From contig CALWVC010000017.1 in NCBI GenBank assembly GCA_944384865.1, positions 1-13,483 on the forward strand: DNA of 13,483 nucleotides, read 5' to 3'. The translations under genes were made by a program, and so were the position numbers. Source of the stretch: an uncultured Clostridia bacterium. GTDB lineage: Bacteria > Bacillota > Clostridia > Oscillospirales > Acutalibacteraceae. Of the stretch, positions 1 through 6,186 are shown piece after piece (the first letter of the stretch is position 1; every line of letters begins with the position of its first letter). Under the pieces are notes generated by a model. That model was given only the letters and a program-made list of their open reading frames with translations. It was not told the DNA's origin and ran no database searches.

Positions 1-1012
1 AATCGATAATCATCGTATAATCCTGATCGCCGGGCACAACCTCTACCCGGCCTTTGACGCCCTGTACATTGGCCAGCTGCCGTACAACCTGATGAAAATC
101 AAAACCCAGCGCAATCGCCGCAATTCCTGCCGCCATGCTGTTATAAACTGAAAACATGCCGGGAATTCTTACTTTTACACGACCGATCAGACCGTTTGAT
201 ACCAGCTCATAGCTGACGCCCGTGGGCAAATATCGAATTTCCTTGGCTGAAAAATCACAGTCGTTGCTTTTAGCCGAATAAGTATAGGTTTTGCCATTAC
301 AGGCAGTCAAAATATCCTGTGCGTAAGGGTCGTCTTTGTTCACCACTGCACAACTGCTCATTTTAAACAGCTGCTTTTTCGCCTCCAGATAATTTTCCAT
401 TGTTTTATGATAGTCCAGATGATCCTGTGTAAGATTGGTAAAAATGCCGCAATCAAAGTGCAGACCCCATACACGTTTTTGATCCAGCGCGTGCGAAGAA
501 ACCTCCATCACCACATATTCACAGCCCGCCTTCAACATCAGCGCAAACAGCGAATGCAGTTCATAGGCATCCGGCGTGGTATTTTTAGCAGGCAGTGTAT
601 CCGAACCGATCATATTCTGGATCGTTCCGATCAAACCCACTTTACACCCATTCTGCTCCAAAAGCGATTTCAGCATATATGAAACCGTCGTTTTTCCGCT
701 GGTGCCGGTAACACCAATCAATTTCAGTTTGCTGGCAGGACTTCCAAAGTACGCTGCGCACATCTGCGCATACACCTGCCTGCTATCCTCGACGATCAGC
801 TGATTCGGTAACCCCAGATCCTTTTGGCAGACGATCACGCTCGCGCCGCTTTCATACGCCTGCTTGGCATATACATGCCCGTCCTGTGCGCTTCCCACAA
901 TACAGACAAACACCGTATTTTTCCGCACTTTACGCGAATCACAGGTCACGCTCTCTACCGGCATTTGTGCCAGACGCGCCGGCGCATCTGTATATATCTG
1001 AGCAAAATTCAT
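1..1012 (-). CDS. murE: MurE, UDP-MurNAc-tripeptide synthetase (3' part outside window)
   Basis: Cytoplasmic Mur ligase that adds the third stem-peptide residue to UDP-MurNAc-L-Ala-D-Glu using ATP. The first 337 residues are present and the reading frame stays open through the left edge. Visible marks are the P-loop GVTGTSGKTT (residues 100-109), the substrate-loop TTPDAYEL (145-152), EVSSHALDQKRV (170-181), FTNLTQDHLDYH (191-202), the EAKK segment (210-213) that carries the carbamylated lysine of the family, and IPGMFSVYNSMAA (283-295) at the start of the central-to-C-terminal part. The start chosen is the ATG at 1012, with an AGGAAAGG ribosome site 12 nt upstream, the same layout as the PBP gene before it. 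An in-frame ATG at 1024 abuts that site and is less likely. It follows the PBP by 76 nt in the dcw order. Whether it adds meso-diaminopimelate or lysine cannot be judged, because the specificity motif (DNPR in DAP enzymes) lies beyond the window. Confidence 0.95.
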   Translation of the reverse strand, partial: MNFAQIYTDAPARLAQMPVESVTCDSRKVRKNTVFVCIVGSAQDGHVYAKQAYESGASVIVCQKDLGLPNQLIVEDSRQVYAQMCAAYFGSPASKLKLIGVTGTSGKTTVSYMLKSLLEQNGCKVGLIGTIQNMIGSDTLPAKNTTPDAYELHSLFALMLKAGCEYVVMEVSSHALDQKRVWGLHFDCGIFTNLTQDHLDYHKTMENYLEAKKQLFKMSSCAVVNKDDPYAQDILTACNGKTYTYSAKSNDCDFSAKEIRYLPTGVSYELVSNGLIGRVKVRIPGMFSVYNSMAAGIAAIALGFDFHQVVRQLANVQGVKGRVEVVPGDQDYTMIID

Positions 1013-1042
1013 TTCCCTGACCATCCTTTCCTGCGGACCAAA

Positions 1043-1073
1043 GGTCTGCCAAATGGATATATGTCGGCAGACC
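1043..1073 (-). other. Intercistronic stem-loop between PBP gene and murE
   Basis: A perfect 8-bp inverted repeat, GGTCTGCC and GGCAGACC, with a 15-nt loop sits between the PBP stop codon and the murE ribosome site. The minus-strand RNA would form a GC-rich hairpin followed by only three U residues, so it is a poor intrinsic terminator. It more likely tunes mRNA stability or causes partial read-through into murE. The role is inference; the repeat is seen directly. Confidence 0.5.
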
Positions 1074-1088
1074 GATAAACTTCCAGTT

Positions 1089-3278
1089 TTATTCTACTAC
1101 AATATTTTCTCTGAATTCAACCGTTACAACCGTTCCTTTTTCAACTGTGGTATCCGCGGCAATGGACTGATCATAAGCGACCGCGTCTGTCGTAGAGCCG
1201 CCAAACTGGATATTCAATCCCGCGTTCACCGCAGCCGCATTGGCCTGTGAAACGGTCATTCCTTCAAAATTGGGCACCGTCGTAGTCGTCTGTTCCGCGT
1301 TGACATCTGTGTAAACCACTACCGTGCCGCCCTTCGGAATAGACTCCGCCGCAGCCGGCACCTGTCTGACCACGGAATCGCCGTCGCCCACTACGCTGAC
1401 CTTCAAACCTGCCTGTGAAATCTCTGACTTTGCGTCGGATAACGATTTACCCATTACGTCCGGCGTTTTCGCAGCCAGCTCTTCTGCTTCTTCTTCCGAA
1501 TACTCCGGCGTCACTTCCAGATAGGGTAGAATTTCCTGCAAAATTTTGCCCACCATCGGCGCACACAACGTACCGCCGTAAGGATTTGCGACGCTGGGCT
1601 CATCCAGCAGCATCAGCACCGCAATTTTCACATCATCGCTGGGCGCAATAGCGCCGAAAGACGCAATCCGTTTGTTATCTGAATTCAGTTTTTCAGACGT
1701 ACCGGTCTTGCCACCGACCCTGTACCCGGCCACATATGCATTTTTGCCGGTTCCCTCACCGACAACGCCCTCTAAGAATTCACAGATTTGTTTAGAAGTT
1801 TCTCCAGAAATCACCTGACGCTTGGCTTCACTCTCCATATTTTTAACGATATTTCCATTGCTGTCCAACACCTGCTTGACAACATGCGGTTGATATAAAT
1901 AACCGCCGTTGACCGCCGCAGAAATCGCAGTAATAAATTGGATCGGCGTAATGGAAAACGACTGGCCAAACGATTCAGACGCCAGCTCTACCGGCCCCAT
2001 ACTTTCATATTCGTGATAAATAGAGCTGCTTTCACCCGGCAGATCAATGCCGGTAAGATTTTCAAGGCCGAACGCCCGCCGGTATTCTGTAAATTTTTTA
2101 AGCCCCAGCTTTTGCCCGATGGTGATAAACGCGGGGTTACAGGAATTCATATAGGCCTGCGCCAGCGTCTGGGTGCCATGTCCGCTGGTTTTATGACAAC
2201 TGATTCTGGTATCTGCTATTTTAATATATCCCGGACAATCAAAGGTGTCTTTTTCTGAAACTGCGTTTTCTTCCAGTGCCGCCGCGCCGGTAATAATCTT
2301 AAAAACCGATCCCGGTTCATAAGTATCCGAAACGCATTTATTGCGCCATTGCGTCTGCTGCGCTTCAGTCACCGCCTTAGTGCGCTCCTCTCCGGTCAAT
2401 GACTCAATCGCTTTGGCAGCTTCGGCATCATAAATGACAAACGGCTCATTTGGATCATAATCCGGCTTGGTAGCCATTGCCAGAATGCCGCCGGTATTTA
2501 CATCCATGACAATACAACAGCCCCGCTGTTGCACACCGTTTTGCTCTACCGCCTGTTCCAGATATTTTTCTGCGACATGCTGAATATATTCGTCGATGGT
2601 GGTAACGATCGAATTACCGGTTTGCGCGTCTACCACTTTTTCATAGGAAAATGGCATATCTGCGCCCATCGCGTTTTTAGCGGCAACTACCCTGCCAGGC
2701 ACCCCGCTCAGTTCCGTATTATACTGATATTCTAATCCGCCCAATCCCACATTATCTGTTCCCACAAAGCCCAAAACGGTAGACGCCAGATGATCGTTGG
2801 GATAATACCGCTTGGTAGACTCCTCCAATCCGATCAGCGAACCATATTTATTCTCTGATACAAAACTGCGAATCTCATTGGCCTTGTCTACCGCCACCTT
2901 GTTTCCAACTGTTTCATAGGCGCTGTTTTTCTTGGTGATGGCCAACACTTTTTCATAATCCATCTCCAACAACGCAGCCAACCCCTGCGCAACCGTCTCG
3001 CGCTGTTCGTCACTGGAGAAATTGGTAGGCGCGACATAGGTCTGCCACACCGTCGCGCTGGCTGCCAGCACATTCATATTGGCATCATAAATGGTTCCCC
3101 GCTTTGCCGGAACAACCACATCCCGCAGCTGCTGCTCCTCTGCCAGCGCTTTATATTTATCCGCATTCACAATCATAATATTACAAAGAGATGCAAACGA
3201 AACGGTAAATCCGACGATTACAGCCAGCATCACCAGAAACGAGCGTTTCCACATTTGTTTGGTCGGACCCGTCTGCAT
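1089..3278 (-). CDS. ftsI: Class B penicillin-binding protein with two PASTA domains (FtsI/Pbp2B/SpoVD type)
   Basis: Membrane-anchored D,D-transpeptidase that cross-links septal peptidoglycan, 729 residues. In order: a short cytoplasmic tail, one transmembrane segment (about residues 13-39), a PBP dimerisation domain beginning at the RGTIYD motif, and a transpeptidase domain with the three active-site motifs SVFK (nucleophile S324), SCN (379-381) and KTGT (524-527). Two PASTA repeats follow (about 605-658 and 666-722). The open frame extends upstream to 3362, but the ATG at 3278 is preferred: it has GAAAGG about 11 nt before it and puts the membrane anchor at the N-terminus. Position directly after ftsL and before murE marks it as the dcw transpeptidase. 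In Clostridia this slot holds either the vegetative division enzyme (Pbp2B/FtsI) or the spore-cortex enzyme SpoVD. Both carry PASTA, and the sequence alone does not separate them, so the symbol is a family-level name. The 112-nt gap from ftsL holds a hairpin. Confidence 0.92.
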   Translation of the reverse strand: MQTGPTKQMWKRSFLVMLAVIVGFTVSFASLCNIMIVNADKYKALAEEQQLRDVVVPAKRGTIYDANMNVLAASATVWQTYVAPTNFSSDEQRETVAQGLAALLEMDYEKVLAITKKNSAYETVGNKVAVDKANEIRSFVSENKYGSLIGLEESTKRYYPNDHLASTVLGFVGTDNVGLGGLEYQYNTELSGVPGRVVAAKNAMGADMPFSYEKVVDAQTGNSIVTTIDEYIQHVAEKYLEQAVEQNGVQQRGCCIVMDVNTGGILAMATKPDYDPNEPFVIYDAEAAKAIESLTGEERTKAVTEAQQTQWRNKCVSDTYEPGSVFKIITGAAALEENAVSEKDTFDCPGYIKIADTRISCHKTSGHGTQTLAQAYMNSCNPAFITIGQKLGLKKFTEYRRAFGLENLTGIDLPGESSSIYHEYESMGPVELASESFGQSFSITPIQFITAISAAVNGGYLYQPHVVKQVLDSNGNIVKNMESEAKRQVISGETSKQICEFLEGVVGEGTGKNAYVAGYRVGGKTGTSEKLNSDNKRIASFGAIAPSDDVKIAVLMLLDEPSVANPYGGTLCAPMVGKILQEILPYLEVTPEYSEEEAEELAAKTPDVMGKSLSDAKSEISQAGLKVSVVGDGDSVVRQVPAAAESIPKGGTVVVYTDVNAEQTTTTVPNFEGMTVSQANAAAVNAGLNIQFGGSTTDAVAYDQSIAADTTVEKGTVVTVEFRENIVVE

Positions 3279-3320
3279 ATTGTCATCATCCTTTCTACAC
3301 TGTGCGGTTTTAAATCGGGC

Positions 3321-3350
3321 AAAACGAGAGCTGAAAAAAACAACCCTCGT
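3321..3350 (-). terminator. Possible weak terminator/attenuator between ftsL and the PBP gene
   Basis: On the minus-strand RNA, ACGAGGGTTG pairs with CAGCTCTCGT as a 10-bp stem with two G-U wobbles, around a loop of seven U. The stem is followed by only three further U residues and then GCCC. The stem is good but the U-tract is short, so it may attenuate rather than end transcription from ftsL into the PBP gene. A separate promoter for the PBP could lie in this 112-nt gap (AT-rich TATAAATAG near 3370), but I see no convincing -35 element. Confidence 0.4.
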
Positions 3351-3390
3351 CTTGTAATACAATACTATTTATAAAAACCGTCCGCTATGC

Positions 3391-3819
3391 CTAATCCGAC
3401 AAGATCTGCACAGAATCTTCGCCGGAACTGTCAATATATTTGACCTGTGTCTTTGACTTTTTCTTCATTCCCAGCGCCTGCGCCTGTTCCTCCAGATTTT
3501 CATAGGAAACCTTGTTTTCCAGTTCCATCTCAATCCGGACGCTTTCGCTGTCCAGCATTTCCAACTGCTCATTGCAATCTGCGATTGCGTTTTGCGTTTC
3601 GCTAATCTCCACCCTGCTGTAAATATTGAAGCACAATAAAAATAAGATTCCTATCGCAATCACGCCGCGTTTAAATAATGCAGCATTTCTGGACTGCGGC
3701 TTTTTGCGTTTCTGCCTGACCGGCAGCCGGCGAACTACCGCACGACGCTGTGGTAACTCCTGCGGTACAGCAGCATCGTTCATATGCAATTTTCGAACCG
3801 CATTTTTGCTGTACGCCAT
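3391..3819 (-). CDS. ftsL: FtsL-like cell division protein
   Basis: Small bitopic division protein of 142 residues. It has a basic cytoplasmic N-terminus (many Arg/Lys in residues 25-45), one transmembrane helix at about 52-68, then an extracytoplasmic stretch rich in Glu/Gln/Leu at about 70-105 that looks like a short coiled coil. Proteins of this build (FtsL/DivIC) form a trimeric complex with DivIB and act on the septal synthase FtsW and its partner PBP. Primary sequence in this family is weakly conserved, so identity rests on architecture plus position between rsmH and the PBP gene, the standard dcw slot. The ATG at 3819 has GAGGAG 7 nt upstream, and that ribosome site overlaps the rsmH stop codon, which suggests translational coupling. 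Confidence 0.85.
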   Translation of the reverse strand: MAYSKNAVRKLHMNDAAVPQELPQRRAVVRRLPVRQKRKKPQSRNAALFKRGVIAIGILFLLCFNIYSRVEISETQNAIADCNEQLEMLDSESVRIEMELENKVSYENLEEQAQALGMKKKSKTQVKYIDSSGEDSVQILSD

Positions 3820-3831
3820 GTCGTTTCTCCT

Positions 3832-4752
3832 CTATAATTTTTCAATCACCCGCAGTTTTGCACTGCGGCTGCGGTTATTTTCCAAAACTTCCTGCTCTCC
3901 CGCAGTCACCGGTTTTTTAAAAACCTGTTTTGCCTGCGGATTGTTTCCGCAGATGCATACCGGAAAGTCCGGCGGACAGGTACAGCCCCGGCATAACGCT
4001 GCAAACTGCTGCTTGACCAGCCTGTCCTCAATCGAATGAAATGTGATCACCGCGATCCTGCCGCCCGATTTTAAAATCGGAAAAACCGACTCAATCGCCC
4101 GGGTAATTTCCCCCAGTTCATCATTGACCGCAATGCGCAGCGCCTGAAACACCTTGCGGGCCGGATGCCCGTCCCGTTTGAACCTTTGCGGATAGCAATC
4201 CGCTACCAGCTCCGCCAATTGCGCGGTTGTCTGAATCGGTTGCTGCGCCCGGCGATGTACAATCGCCTGTGCGATCCGCGGCGCAAAGCGCTCGTCCGCA
4301 TATTTGTAAAAAATCTCCGACAACGCTTGAGCAGACAACGTGTTGACCAGTTCCGCCGCAGTCGATCCTGCATTGCCCATACGCATATCCAGCGGTGCAT
4401 TGGTGTGATAAGAAAAACCCCGACGCGCAGTATCCAACTGGTGAGAGGATACGCCCAAATCAAATAAAATACCATCGATCTGTTTGATTTGCAGTTGTTG
4501 CAACACCTGCGCCGTTTTCGAAAACTGAGAACAGATGACCTGACAATTCTGAAACGTCCGCAAACGTTGTTCGGCGGCCTGCGCCGCTTCCGGGTCGCGG
4601 TCCAGACAAATCAGCCGGCCGGTTGTCAGCCTGGTTGCGATCTCATAAGAATGTCCGCCGCCGCCGGCAGTTGCATCGACATAAATGCCATCCTCCCGGA
4701 TCTGCAACGCCTCAACCGTTTCATGCAGCAAAACGCTGGTATGCGAAAACAT
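3832..4752 (-). CDS. rsmH: RsmH, 16S rRNA (cytosine-1402-N4)-methyltransferase
   Basis: SAM-dependent methyltransferase (formerly MraW) that modifies C1402 in the decoding centre of 16S rRNA. It has 306 residues, normal for the family. Visible motifs are the SAM site DATAGGGGHS (26-35), CLDRDPEAAQ (49-58), FDLGVSSHQLD (97-107) with GFSY and LDMRMG after it, the helical insert around YADERFAPRIAQAI, HPARKVFQALRIAVNDEL, and HSIEDRLVK (239-247). A Cys-rich stretch CTCPPDFPVCICG and the C-terminal SRSAKLRVIEK follow. The frame also offers a GTG at 4755 directly before the ATG at 4752. The ATG is preferred because AAGGAG then sits 7 nt upstream. That ribosome site is fused to the mraZ stop (TAAGGAG), so the two genes are tightly coupled. 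Confidence 0.97.
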   Translation of the reverse strand: MFSHTSVLLHETVEALQIREDGIYVDATAGGGGHSYEIATRLTTGRLICLDRDPEAAQAAEQRLRTFQNCQVICSQFSKTAQVLQQLQIKQIDGILFDLGVSSHQLDTARRGFSYHTNAPLDMRMGNAGSTAAELVNTLSAQALSEIFYKYADERFAPRIAQAIVHRRAQQPIQTTAQLAELVADCYPQRFKRDGHPARKVFQALRIAVNDELGEITRAIESVFPILKSGGRIAVITFHSIEDRLVKQQFAALCRGCTCPPDFPVCICGNNPQAKQVFKKPVTAGEQEVLENNRSRSAKLRVIEKL

Positions 4753-4763
4753 CACGACGCTCC

Positions 4764-5195
4764 TTACAGCTCACATTCTTCCAGAATAGAAAGAATCTCA
4801 TCCTGCGAAATATTTTGCGTCTCCCGCAGCCAGTTATCGGTATTCCAAATTTCAATTCGGGTTGCCGCGCCGACAATGGTGGCGGTCGTCTCCTCGTTCA
4901 GCTCGGCAAACGCACGCAGCACCGGCGGCAGCAGCACCCGACCCTGGGTATCGCAGGACGCCTCTACCGCGCCGGCATACAGATATCGCTGTAATGTTCT
5001 GGCTTTGCTGAAGGGCAGTTCGCTGATTTTCTGCACCAGCTTGCGCCATTCATCCGCCGGATAAATAAACAAACATTTAGAGGAATCCAACGCTTTGGAC
5101 AGCACAAAGCCATCGCCTAAATCCTCCCGCAGTTTCGCAGGAATAAAGATGCGGCCTTTTTTGTCAATATTATGTTGAAACTCGCTCATCAACAT
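4764..5195 (-). CDS. mraZ: MraZ, transcriptional regulator of the dcw cluster
   Basis: First gene of the division and cell-wall operon, 143 residues. It has two SpoVT/AbrB-like halves, each with the family signature: DKKGR at 11-15 followed by IFIPAKLR, and DTQGR at 82-86 followed by VLLPPVLR. MraZ forms a ring-shaped oligomer, binds spaced GTGG-type repeats in its own promoter and represses the cluster. Four such repeats lie 100-139 nt upstream here. The start at 5195 (ATG TTG ATG AGC) is chosen because AGAGG lies 10 nt upstream; the second ATG at 5189 would be 16 nt away. The message leader is about 140 nt long, from a promoter at 5343-5371. rsmH follows after 8 nt. Confidence 0.97.
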   Translation of the reverse strand: MLMSEFQHNIDKKGRIFIPAKLREDLGDGFVLSKALDSSKCLFIYPADEWRKLVQKISELPFSKARTLQRYLYAGAVEASCDTQGRVLLPPVLRAFAELNEETTATIVGAATRIEIWNTDNWLRETQNISQDEILSILEECEL

Positions 5196-5264
5196 AAAAT
5201 GATATCCTCTCTGCCTTGCCCAACGCCAAATGATATTTTTCTATCTCATTCAGAGCGCCGATGC

Positions 5265-5285
5265 TGTGGAAAACTGTGTGGAAAA
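5265..5285 (-). promoter_or_regulatory. Two DnaA-box-like sequences in the mraZ leader
   Basis: On the minus strand TTTTCCACA occurs at 5285-5277 and again at 5273-5265, spaced 12 nt start to start. Both fit the relaxed DnaA box TTWTNCACA. A third degenerate copy (TTTTTCACA) precedes them at 5294-5286. They lie downstream of the predicted transcription start. DnaA is known to influence ftsL-operon expression in Bacillus subtilis, so binding here is plausible. Function is inferred from sequence only. Confidence 0.45.
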
Positions 5286-5294
5286 TGTGAAAAA

Positions 5295-5334
5295 CTCACC
5301 ACTTCACTCCACAACGCTCTACTTCACACCACTT
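5295..5334 (-). promoter_or_regulatory. MraZ operator: four direct repeats with 10-bp period
   Basis: Reading the minus strand, four consecutive 10-mers are AAGTGGTGTG, AAGTAGAGCG, TTGTGGAGTG and AAGTGGTGAG, giving a consensus near AAGTGGNGNG. GTGG/GTGN repeats at one-helical-turn spacing just ahead of mraZ are the known MraZ binding pattern. They begin at the predicted transcription start, so a bound MraZ oligomer would block initiation or early elongation. This supports negative autoregulation of the whole dcw operon. Confidence 0.82.
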
Positions 5335-5342
5335 TTATTCAA

Positions 5343-5371
5343 ATTATATCGGGATCTCGCGCCATTTGCAA
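5343..5371 (-). promoter_or_regulatory. Sigma-A-type promoter of the mraZ operon
   Basis: TTGCAA at 5371-5366, a 17-bp spacer, then a perfect TATAAT at 5348-5343, all on the minus strand. Predicted start of transcription is near 5336, directly upstream of the MraZ repeats. It is the best promoter match in the gap upstream of mraZ. Confidence 0.82.
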
Positions 5372-5455
5372 GATATTTTTCGCTTTTATTTACATAATCT
5401 CCTGTTAAATTGGTTCGAATTGTAGAATTCGGTTTTCAGAAACACAATATATAGT

Positions 5456-5489
5456 GCGACGTTATCGAACAAATGTTCGATAACGTCGC
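5456..5489. promoter_or_regulatory. Perfect 15-bp inverted repeat with a LexA (SOS) box-like core
   Basis: Arms GCGACGTTATCGAAC and GTTCGATAACGTCGC flank a 4-bp AAAT centre; one more T-A pair extends it to 16 bp. The central 14-mer CGAACAAATGTTCG differs at one inner base from the symmetric Gram-positive LexA site CGAACATATGTTCG. The palindrome is much longer than a LexA site needs, so an RNA hairpin, another regulator or a repeat element are alternatives. It is not a normal terminator: a T-tract precedes it on the minus strand and an A-tract follows it on the plus strand. It lies about 85 bp upstream of the mraZ -35 element. A weak TATATT just downstream (near 5446-5451) might be the -10 of a second promoter overlapped by the site. 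Confidence 0.55.
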
Positions 5490-5600
5490 AAAAAAATAAT
5501 GTTCAGCTTTTGTTCTCATTCGCTATCGCAATAAATGTCCCGCAATCCATACACAGTCGTGCAATATTTTATTTTTTCCGTCAAGCCTTTTTTGCCTATG

Positions 5601-5635
5601 AAAAAACACCGCAGATATCGAAATCCACGGTGTTT
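5601..5635 (-). terminator. Intrinsic terminator of the rsmD-coaD-coiled-coil unit
   Basis: Minus-strand RNA forms an 8-bp stem, AAACACCG with CGGTGTTT, around a 16-nt loop that can pair further inside. It runs directly into six T residues (three of them in the stem end) followed by C. It starts 65 nt after the stop codon of the 160-residue coiled-coil gene and separates that unit from mraZ. Confidence 0.78.
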
Positions 5636-5700
5636 GTCCACATGTTTTTAACCTATACAACAGCGATGATGAAAGCTCGTTGTTATGTTCCGATCAAATG

Positions 5701-6183
5701 TTATTCAACCGGTTCATCAGTCGCGGGCATTGCCGGCATCTGCCGCTGTTGCCGCAGAGACGACCGGGTCTTGCGCAGCTCCGCCAGATTCTGCGTTAAA
5801 CCCTCGTCAGCGCGTTTCATAACGTCATCCACAAAATCCTGTGCCGCTCGGCGCATATCTCTGGATTTATTCTGCGCCGCATTGATAATTTCCGTCGCCT
5901 TTGCCTGCGCCAGTCGGGTAATTTCCTCCTGGGCCACCATCGCCCGGCCGCGCTCCTCTGCAGCGCGGATAATAGACTCCGCCTCGCGTTTGGCATTTGC
6001 GATAATATCCGCCTTATCCGAAACGATTCCCTTTGCCTGTTTCAACTCCTGTGGCAAATTCAGGCGCACATCGTCCAACGCCACCCGCAGTTTCTCCGCG
6101 TCAACCACTGACTTCCCGCCAGGAAGTCCCCAGGCGCGATCCAGCAATTCGTCAATTTCGTCCAGCAAATCTTCAATGCTCAT
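5701..6183 (-). CDS. Coiled-coil protein of unknown function (ATP synthase b-subunit/DivIVA-like build)
   Basis: A 160-residue, highly charged protein with no signal peptide or membrane segment. Residues 1-20 (MSIEDLLDEIDELLDRAWGL) form an acidic amphipathic helix. A short Gly/Pro turn (PGGKSVVD) follows, then an almost unbroken helix at about 28-145 with heptad-like Ala/Glu/Lys/Arg spacing, for example NAKREAESIIRAAEERGR and INAAQNKSRDMRRAAQDF. The tail is Pro/Met-rich and disordered-looking. The Ala-rich helical repeat resembles ATP synthase b subunits and DivIVA-type scaffolds, which is low-complexity similarity and not proof of either. Homologues next to coaD are, from memory, common in Clostridia and are annotated only as hypothetical or putative ATPase. 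It follows the coaD stop by 3 nt, with AAAGGTG 8 nt before its ATG, and ends the transcript. A cytoskeletal or scaffolding role is possible but not shown. Confidence 0.8.
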   Translation of the reverse strand: MSIEDLLDEIDELLDRAWGLPGGKSVVDAEKLRVALDDVRLNLPQELKQAKGIVSDKADIIANAKREAESIIRAAEERGRAMVAQEEITRLAQAKATEIINAAQNKSRDMRRAAQDFVDDVMKRADEGLTQNLAELRKTRSSLRQQRQMPAMPATDEPVE

Positions 6184-6186
6184 AAC

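Larger units (their letters stand above)
5196..5700. other. 505-base non-coding control region between the coaD unit and mraZ
   Basis: No credible gene on either strand. From high to low coordinates it holds the terminator of the upstream unit (5601-5635), an AT-rich stretch in which I see nothing firm (5490-5600), a perfect inverted repeat with a LexA-like core (5456-5489), a small CGAATT/AATTCG repeat (5416-5431), the mraZ promoter (5343-5371), MraZ boxes (5295-5334), DnaA-like boxes (5265-5285), and the rest of the mraZ leader with its ribosome site near 5206-5210. Confidence 0.8.

Noticed and set aside
3279..3362. 28-residue N-terminal extension of the PBP
   Set aside because: It would be translated from a site within the intergenic hairpin region without a ribosome site, and would displace the membrane anchor. 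The ATG at 3278 has a proper site.
5390..5403. AGGAG-ATT-ATG-TAA, a start-stop mini-ORF on the minus strand upstream of the mraZ promoter
   Set aside because: It lies upstream of the predicted transcription start, the spacing is only 3 nt, and it codes for a single residue. Chance is the simplest reading unless an upstream promoter is shown.
5456..5489. Long hairpin read as an intrinsic terminator
   Set aside because: On the minus strand the T-run precedes the hairpin and what follows is ACTATATATTG. On the plus strand the tail is A-rich. Neither direction gives stem plus U-tract.
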